Below, piece by piece: positions 55,923 to 64,000 of a stretch of 64,000 nucleotides of DNA; positions within the stretch are counted from its first letter, which is position 1; the number at the start of each line of letters is the position of its first letter. The notes under the pieces are model-generated. The model was given only the letters and a program-made list of their open reading frames with translations. It was not told where the DNA came from and searched no databases. Made by a program: the position numbers and the translations under genes. The stretch comes from Amorphophallus konjac (lineage: Eukaryota; Streptophyta; Magnoliopsida; Alismatales; Araceae): contig CM040126.1 in the NCBI GenBank assembly GCA_022559845.1, forward strand, positions 144,778,064 through 144,842,063, given 5' to 3'.

Positions 55923-58310
55923 TGTTGTGCCCCTTGTGTCTTGTTGATGATGTGGTGTTTTAATGATAGCAACATGAATGAGTCATCACATTGTTTTGAA
56001 TATATCTGACCTACTCTGTGGAGAATGCATGAGTGTGCTGGAATGAGTGAATGACTTGCATGTTTGTACATCGTGCATTGCTGTTCTTCACAGCAAGCCC
56101 ATACACTGCTCCCTCATATAGGAAGTATGTACATTGCATTGGCTAGGTATATACAACGTCAGTTCATGCATTGGCTTAGGCTAAGTCTGCACAGCCTATG
56201 TCTCCTGCAGCGTCAACGCTGTGAGCATTCTCAAGTCTGCAGCGTCAACGCTGTGAGTGTGTACATTGCATTCACGCTTCACAAAGTCTACAGTATGCAT
56301 GGTTGAGTTGAAGTCTATACATTGTGTTGTTCTCGCCTGCAAGTCTAGACATTGGAAAGTCTATACAGACTTCAGCATCTCATTCATGCTTTGGTTAATG
56401 AAGTCTGTACATCAGTCTTCACATTCTAAGTTTGTACAGCCGTTGGTTTGGACTCAGAGTCTGTACACTTGATTCGTCTTTGAATTGGTCAAGTGTGTAC
56501 ATCCTTCCAAGCTTCAAGTCTACACATTGGGTTGTCAGGCTTCAACTCTATACACTCATTGTTAGAGTCCTGAACTTTACCAAGTCTATACACTGGACCT
56601 TGGTTTACCAAGTCTGTACACTCGCTGCACTACATCAAGTCCATACAATGGCAACTCTGCTTAAGCATATACATTTGTCTGAACTAAGTTCATTTTCCTC
56701 TGTCTGTCTGTAGATGATTCAGGCCATCAAGACTTGGCACGTGATCCAAGAGGCTGAAATGCTGACACGTGGACACAGCAGTTCAAATAATCTAGAAAGA
56801 AGCTCCTGGATTATTCTGGTGCGTCAACGCATTGATCAAGCAGCGTCGACGCAGCAGTTGAAGAAGCATTCAGCCTCACAGGCTATTCCACTGCGTCAAC
56901 GCCACAATTAAGCAGCGTCGACGCAACAGCTAAAGAGACGAGGCTAATGGCTACTGGAATGCCTCACTGCGTCAACGCCACAGGTCGGAAGCATCGACGC
57001 AGCAGTTAAAAAGGCTAGGCTGTTTTGTTCACTAGAATGCATCAATGCGTTAACGCCATTGCTGATAACGTCGACGCAGCACGCCCATCTGTTGAAGACT
57101 TGATCACTGGATCACAGATGCGTCAACCCCTTTAAGCAAGTGGGTTAACGCCACCTGACTCTAGTTGCTGAGCGTGCTAATAAAGGGCACGTGATCCGAG
57201 GTGGCTGGCTCGTGAACCAAGATGCTGCCACGTGGTCCGAATTTTTAGGGCGAGAGCTGTGGAAGCCACACGCGCCCTGGCTGCTGCTGCTGCTGGTATA
57301 TAATGAAGCCTTCGTCTTCAGATGGAGGTTGATCGAAGAAGAAGCCTGAAGAGCAGAAAGCCCTTCGATCCCGAAAAAGAGAAAAAGGAGAAAAAGAAAA
57401 GAAAAAGCAGAGTGGAGAGAAGCTATCGATCCAGCACAAAAGAAGAAAGAAAAGAGAGAGAAGAGAAGAGCAAAGAGTGAGAGATTAGAAGAAGCAGAAG
57501 AGAAAGATGCTGTGAAGAATTAGTGAAATCGAGAGAGGAGGAGAGTAGCTGCCTGAAGATTAGTCTTCACTGGCCGTGGATCAAATCCAAGCCAGTCAGC
57601 TCTTTAAGAGCCACATTGTGCTTTACATTTACAGCTTTCCGATGCTGTTATCTTGTCTTTTGTTTTCTATTTTACATTTTCTTTCAAGCTGTTAGCCAGC
57701 GGTTTGCAGAGGAGGACTCCTCTGGACAGCAAGCTGTGTTGCTCAGCGGGCAGTGGAGGTTTCCACTAGACGGGTAAGCTGTAATCCCCAGCGGTTGTAG
57801 TGGTGGATTCCACTGGACGGCAAGCTGTGAGGCCCAACGGTTGTAGGCTAAGCTGTATTGCCCAGCGGACGCAAGCTGTGTTGCGCAGCAGTAATCCACA
57901 CTCGGGTTGAGTGTGGGGTGGATGTAGGTCTGCTGGACCGAACCACCTAAAAACCCCTTGTGCATTGTGGTTTGTTTTGTTCTATTGTGCTTCCGCTAGA
58001 TGAATGCATAGGGGCACTCCATGTGTTTGGCTTTTGGTTGAGAAGAAGAGTTAATTAGTCTTCTTAAAATGTTTTAATTTGTCAAGAGAGCGAAATTGTA
58101 GTTGAGCAATTCTTTGTCTAAATCAGCCTAGTTAGCATTCTAGTGATCTCACTGTGTGCTTGTTTTACTCTGCAACTGATTATTAGCTTTTAAGCTTGTC
58201 TAGTTTGCGAACTAGTAATTCTAGTGAGCATCATATTTTAATTGGGCGAAAGTTTTTTTAAAGGGCTATATTCATTCACCCCCCCTCTGAATACTGCACC
58301 GAACCCAACA
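55923..58310 (+). repeat. LTR 3 of array G (shared by units 2 and 3)
   Basis: TGTTG at 55923, CAACA at 58310, 2388 bp; very close to LTR 2 and to the visible part of LTR 4. Confidence 0.93.
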
Positions 58311-58563
58311 ATTGGTATCAGAGCGATCTCTGACTTAACAGATCCAACAATCTGCAGAGGATCCTGCTAACTATTTAGTGCATTTCAGAGTGGGTCATTT
58401 GGAATCGTCTTGATTTACTGTCTTAGTGCATTTCTGTCTGGTGCATTTCATAAGTGTGCCTCTTGTGTTCTGTATTTAGCTTCACTGAGTTAGTACCGTG
58501 TCTTGCTTATCTGGTTTTATTGTCTAGTGTTTTGTGCTTTGAATTTGGTTGTTATCTGATTCG

Positions 58564-60141
58564 ATGGCTAATCCTCCGATATTCAGAGGTGATAACTTTG
58601 ACTCTTGGTTCGAAAACCTCCATCGGTATGTAAAGTCTACTGATCCAAAACTGTGGAAGGTAATGACTCACGGCCCATACAAACTGTCGAAGGATACATC
58701 TAAATGGACCAAGAAGGACAAGCTGAAAGACTCTGTCAATAATACAGCTGTAGTTTTATTAAAAGAATCAATTGACAGATCTCTAATTGAATGCATTTCA
58801 TCTTGCAGGTCTGCCAAAGACATTTTGGATAAACTGAAGCTAATCAGGAATCACAGCAAGTGCTTAATGGCTGATCATAGAAATGCTGATGATGAAACTT
58901 CATCCGAGGTAAGTTCTGAATCAGAAGGATACTCTTTCGATGAATTGATAGAGATGTATGAAAACTTGTTAGAAGTTTCCAAGAAATTGAAATCTGAAAA
59001 TAAAAAATTGAAAAAGAAATGTGATAAAATAAATCTGAAAGATTCATGTGAAAACTGTCCAAATATGAAAAAGTCTTATGATGCTTGCATGCTAGATGTT
59101 TAGAATCTTAAAAAACAAAATGATTCTCTAAAATTTGAAAAACAAACATGGTTGGATAAAATGTCAGAAATAGAGAATCAGTTGAATGATAAGAAAAAGG
59201 AGTATCTAAAAGGCATGCAGGAACTCACTGAAGTTAATTCTGAATTGGACAAAATGAAATTGGAGAATGAAGATCTTCAAAATAAGAATAAAACTCTTAT
59301 GATCAGAATGAATGAAATCAATGAGGTTTCACAGTCCTCTTCTGCTAAATCAAATTGTAAAACATGCTCAGCTTTAAGAGAACGTAATGAAGATCTCTTT
59401 AGTGAGAATGAATGGCTAAATAAACAAATTGCCTCACTTAAAGATGATCACAAAAATATGCTCGTTGAGAAAATTAAAGCAGAAGAAAGAGAAGATGAAC
59501 TGATTGAAAAATTGGAGCACATGTCTGGAAGAGAGAGATGTGCTAATAATGAAATTCAGGATAAAAATCTTGAGGAAGAAAACACGGAATTAAAAGTTGA
59601 AGTTGAAAAACTAAAGTGGTTGAACACTGGCTTGTCTGAAAGACTTCTCACTATAGAAAAAGGAAAAGCTGTCTATGATGGAAATTCAGAAATTTTGAAC
59701 AGTCTAGAACAAGAAATTGAGAAGTATAAAACTGCAAACCAAGTTCTAAGCGAATGTGTTAATTGCAGTGAACAGGAAATAGCCAGTTATGAACTTCACA
59801 TTGCTAGCTTGGAAGATAGAATTCATAATCTGGAAAATTCAGCTATTGAGTCTGCCAAGATTAAAGGAAAAATGAAAACTGTTGGGAAGAGGAAGGATGA
59901 TAACTCTGAAGGGGGAACAAATTGCTATTCTGATGTTAAAAAAATCACTAAAAACCAGCTATATACAACTTTTGTTCAAAGCACTGATGTAGCTGGTACT
60001 TCAAGGCAATCCCCAAAACAAAATGAAAATCAGAAGTCACCTTCAAAATCTGTCTTTCAGTTTAAAGCTCAGAAAATTAAAAACAAACAAAACCTGTTGA
60101 GGATAATCAAGAAAGAGTCAAACAAAAAGGGCAAAGAATAA
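58564..60141 (+). pseudogene. gag: Gag of G unit 3, TAG at codon 180 and a 1-bp loss
   Basis: It shares the TAG at codon 180 (59101-59103) with unit 2. It also lost one A in the A-run near 60080, which puts the last ~20 codons in another frame ending at a TAA at 60139. So gag and knuckle ORF are related differently here than in units 1 and 2. Confidence 0.85.
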
Positions 60142-60190
60142 TTCTGGTTATACTCTGAAATTTGTTAGCTCTGCTGAATCTGATGGGTCA

Positions 60191-60991
60191 ATGCAAAATG
60201 CTCATACTTCTTGTACTCATTCACATCCATCTGTGAATTCATCTGATAGAAACCATGCCCCTAGGAAATCTGATGCTTCATGCTATTATTGTGGTAGGAA
60301 TGGTCATTTAATGAATGAGTGCTATGCTTTGAAATCTGATGACAGAATGCATGCCAGATACACCCCAAATCATCATGAGTACAAAAGAAACAAACTCAAA
60401 TTCAATCAGCATATCATTTGTTTCACTTGCAACAAGCCTGGGCATAAGGCTAATGAGTGCTGGTCAGGAAATCGTTGGGGTAAAAATGAATCAAGAAGCA
60501 AGCATCTTAAATGCTTTGAATGTGATAAGCTTGGGCATGCAGTCAAAGATTACTGGCATGCTCAGGGAAATAGATTAAACTCTAAATCTGTCAAATTCCC
60601 TGCTTTCTATAATTCTGCTAGAAATAACTTGAGAGATAAAAAGAAAAACTTTGCATGTTTTGAATGTGGTAAGCTAGGCCACAAAGCTGCCAACTGTCGG
60701 CTGGTTGAGCATGGAAAGAAAAATTTTCAAGTCAATAAATGAAATACTCATGCTCATACACATAATTTTCTTACTCATATGCATGCACATGGGCATCATG
60801 TTTCTGCTAACATGAAGAATAAAAACAAAAATTCTGCGGCTTCATGTTATTATTGTGGAAAAACTGGACATTCAATGTTTGAGTGTAAACTGATGGAATA
60901 TGATGATCATGTTGCTAAAAGATTGTTTAGAACACCTGTTAGGGCTCATACAGGACCCAAAGCAGCTTGGGTTCCTGCAGGATCAAAATAA
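60191..60991 (+). CDS. Zinc-knuckle ORFs of G unit 3
   Basis: 60191-60742 and 60779-60991, with the same TGA between them and the same five knuckles. Small changes include NAHTSC for NAYTSC and RLVEHG for RLAEHG. Confidence 0.7.
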
Positions 60992-63531
60992 TCCAGTTGT
61001 TGCAGGTGTGCCTTGGAAATGAATAAAGGGGGTTAATCAACCAAGGCACTCAAGAATGAAAACCCCATGACTACATTTCAGGTTAGTTCTGAAAACTCTG
61101 CTAAAATTCTGTCTTCTAAAATTGTGTGCTCTAAATGCCTGCATATCATGATTAATTCTTTTTGTGCATCATCTAACTGAATCTAATTGAAAATCTGAAA
61201 TGCACATGGAAATAATTGTAGTTTACCTCTGAATGCATTACATATCTATGTCATGATGCATGATATGTCAAACTCCCTGTATGTCGTATTGCACTGATTT
61301 GCATGACCATTATGGTATATTAGATGGAACAGTGCTGAAGGGCAGATGGAGTATGTCTGGATGCTACTGCCATGTGTGAGGTGGTCCTTGGACCAAGTCC
61401 TCCGCCCAGTACCATGGGTCAAGTCATATAGAGCAGTGTATTGCATATCATGTTGATCTGTTGGTGCTAAACTGAAGTTTTCTGAAATATGAATTGAACA
61501 ATCATGCTTATAGTAATTCTCTTCTGTCTAATTTGCATGAATCATATCTGAATGCTAAATTTGATATCATGTGATGTGATTTTAATACATTTCATACATA
61601 TAGTCAGGGGGAGTCCAACTGTTTTTGATCAATGCATATCATAATAATCTGTCTGTGCAAAATTGAATTATCTTGAAGAGTTGATTGCTCTAACATGATG
61701 CTCTCTGAATAAAGAATGCTCTGACGTTTGAATAATCATCTTGCATAAATTGCATCAATTCAGGGGGAGCTTGTTGAGTCTTATGTGTGTCACTGCATAT
61801 AGACAAGGGGGAGCATTATCACATTGTTGACACTATTTAAAATTCTCACTCTACACTCTTTCAAATCATCAATTGACTATTTTGAATTCATACCTTCTTG
61901 AATCTGAGAATTTGGCTACTAATCCTCAATCTGTTGAAGAAGGAGTGTCTCATTTTGTCTGACTGAAATTCAACTCTGCTATTGGCTTTAAACTTTTATT
62001 CTCTCTTGCTGATTGATTCTTTCACCAGCTAGTACTCTTCCTTCATATACCTCTTAGCTGGTGTGACTATTTTGGCTCTATTGGTGATTTGTTGGTCAGC
62101 TAAATTTTTTGATCTGTATTTGGTCTGAGGAACTTAAGCTGCATGTCATGCAATTTAGTCTGAGAACTTTGTAGAAACTCCTATCATACAGGTTTAAGAA
62201 TTACCACTGAATCAGACTGATATAAGATTAATGTATTCTCAGATTTGTAATTAAATGAATTAAAAATATCTGAATGATAAGGGTTAATAAACTTTAACCA
62301 CATGTGTCATGTAAACCTTAGACTCTCTTATCAGATATCTGAAAATTTGAATTCAAGGCTTCTTTGGTTAAGATGCATATAGTGTGTATTGTTGTTAAAC
62401 ATTAATTTGAAAAATGTTGACTAAATGAAAAATTTGTGAATTCAGAGCAATGACTCGGTCACTGAGAAACTGAGTTCTTTATCAATGAAATAAAGTAACT
62501 CAAGTCATGAGGTGCCATAGTTATCTCTGATAAAAATTTAGTGAAACAAAACTTGACAGAGCAATAGCTTATTTGTGTTGAGTAGCTGGGGAGTCTGGCC
62601 TCTGATAAAGGTGTCTTCTCATGTAAAAAGACACTTATATTGCTAACTCTGCTCTCAAAGTGAGAGGCAATAACAGTTATCACACTGAGTAACTGGGTCA
62701 CTTCAACTAAGACTTGTTGTGCCTCATGTAAAAAGGTGTTGATCAACTTAAATTACTCAAGAAAAATATAATGTGCTTCATATAAAATTATCTTGAAAAA
62801 TCTGTCAACTCATGTTCTTGAAAAAGTGTTTAACTTCAGTACTAACCTGTGTATTTTTTAAAAGATGATTGTTTTTGAGTGGTTTCTGAATATTTGGTTC
62901 ACTTTTATTAAAACTTGGATTCAGATATGAGTATTGAGTTTAATTTGACAAATTTGGCATACATCAAAATTAAATCAGATTGGTTAAGTTGCCACTTCAT
63001 AACCCTTTATGAGAGAAGAGTCTACATCTTTTAAGACTTATTGAAGTGATGTATGCATTAAAATCCCTCATGATCAGATTTTCCAGATCGCCTGATCAGA
63101 TTCAGTCTGATTATTCATTGAGATATCTTGTGATATTGTTGGAATCTTCCACCACCAATCTCTGTACTCTCCACACTATTGGAATCTTTCATCTTATTCT
63201 GCCATAAGTTCTGATTCTGTAATGGCAAAATTTAGCTTGATTCATTGGATAACCAGAGTTCATTCCTGTGCTTCAAGGGAAGTTATGGTTTCTTTGCATC
63301 TAAGGGGAGAGTAGTCAAGCCTGCATGTTGATAGGGAGAGAGCTGTTTCATTGTCATAAGGGAGATCTTCATTTTAATGAACCATGACTCACACTCTGCA
63401 TTTATGTGCTTTTCTGTGCATTGTATTTGACTATCAAACAATTTCCCTTCTTTTTGATTATGTCAAAGGGGGAGAATAGTTTGATGAGTCAGTGTGACTC
63501 ATTATGTTGCCATCATCAAAAAGGGGGAGAT

Positions 63532-64000
63532 TGTTGTGCCCCTTGTGTCTTGTTGATGATGTGGTGTTTTAATGATAGCAACATGAATGAGTCATCACAT
63601 TGTTTTGAATATATCTGACCTACTCTGTGGAGAATGCATGAGTGTGCTGGAATGAGTGAATGACTTGCATGTTTGTACATCGTGCATTGCTGTTCTTCAC
63701 AGCAAGCCCATACACTGCTCCCTCATATAGGAAGTATGTACATTGCATTGGCTAGGTATATACAACGTCAGTTCATGCATTGGCTTAGGCTAAGTCTGCA
63801 CAGCCTATGTCTCCTGCAGCGTCAACGCTGTGAGCATTCTCAAGTCTGCAGCGTCAACGCTGTGAGTGTGTACATTGCATTCACGCTTCACAAAGTCTAC
63901 AGTATGCATGGTTGAGTTGAAGTCTATACATTGTGTTGTTCTCGCCTGCAAGTCTAGACATTGGAAAGTCTATACAGACTTCAGCATCTCATTCATGCTT
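63532..64000 (+). repeat. LTR 4 of array G, cut by the window end
   Basis: TGTTG at 63532 after the purine tract of unit 3; 469 bp visible, nearly identical to LTR 3. It may be the last LTR or lead into a further unit. Confidence 0.92.

Larger units (their letters stand above)
58311..63531 (+). mobile_element. Internal region of G unit 3
   Basis: 5221 bp with the same layout as units 1 and 2: primer site 58313, gag 58564, knuckle ORFs 60191-60742 and 60779-60991, purine tract 63518-63531. Confidence 0.92.
40703..64000 (+). mobile_element. Array G: tandem gag-only SIRE-like copia units sharing LTRs
   Basis: LTRs start at 40703, 48314, 55923 and 63532 (steps 7611, 7609, 7609), each separated by a ~5.22-kb internal region with primer site, gag, zinc-knuckle ORFs, a ~2.5-kb non-coding part and a purine tract. 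No protease, integrase, RT or RNase H is present, so the units depend on a helper. Units differ by scattered single changes only. The array continues past the window. Lineage is inferred from LTR form, primer site, long coiled-coil Gag and GGGGGAG tracts. Confidence 0.9.

Overview
This window looks like repetitive nuclear DNA from a large plant genome. I see no host gene, tRNA, rRNA, operon or bacterial-type element. Almost every base can be assigned to LTR retrotransposons: plant-lineage Ty1/copia (SIRE/Maximus-like) and Ty3/gypsy (a chromodomain chromovirus and Tat-lineage elements). The evidence is primer binding sites, TG...CA LTR ends, purine tracts, domain order and matching LTR pairs. 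The species cannot be named from the sequence.

Layout. (A) 1-3358: 5' part of a SIRE-like copia element on the minus strand (LTR 1560-3358, decayed gag leftwards). (B) 3359-3841: GC-rich imperfect repeats of unknown origin. (C) 3842-11441: a decayed chromovirus on the plus strand. Its 5' LTR is preceded by the 3' end of a second copy, as in a tandem pair sharing one LTR. (D) 11442-16229: a Tat-lineage element on the minus strand inserted in C's 3' LTR, seen as its 3' LTR plus an antisense additional ORF (aORF). (F) 16230-17295: the start of another LTR, inserted in D's aORF. (E) 17296-40702: a nearly complete Tat element on the plus strand, inserted in F, with a 3.5-kb LTR, gag-pro-RT-RH-aRH-INT, a 3.5-kb zone of tandem repeats and an intron-containing antisense plant-mobile-domain-like aORF. 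(G) 40703-64000: inserted in E's 3' LTR, a tandem array of a gag-only SIRE-like element (LTR-internal-LTR-internal-LTR-internal-LTR) with a 7.61-kb period, running off the right edge. The nesting order is C < D < F < E < G, so the right halves of C, D, F and E should lie beyond the window.

Age signals agree with the nesting. C and E carry many in-frame stops that mostly look like C-to-T or G-to-A changes (CAG to TAG, CGA to TGA), as expected from long methylation. The G units are almost identical and only lightly damaged. A, C, E and G all have a recognisable TATA box in the LTR and a primer site next to it.

The most unusual items are: the LTR-sharing tandem array of pol-less SIRE-like units with a five-knuckle Gag; antisense, apparently spliced PMD-like genes in two different Tat elements; a hairpin-rich block with compensatory changes shared, in opposite orientations, by the LTRs of the chromovirus and the Tat element; a 79-bp satellite-like array open in all three forward frames; and palindromic motif arrays in the U3 regions of both SIRE-like families.
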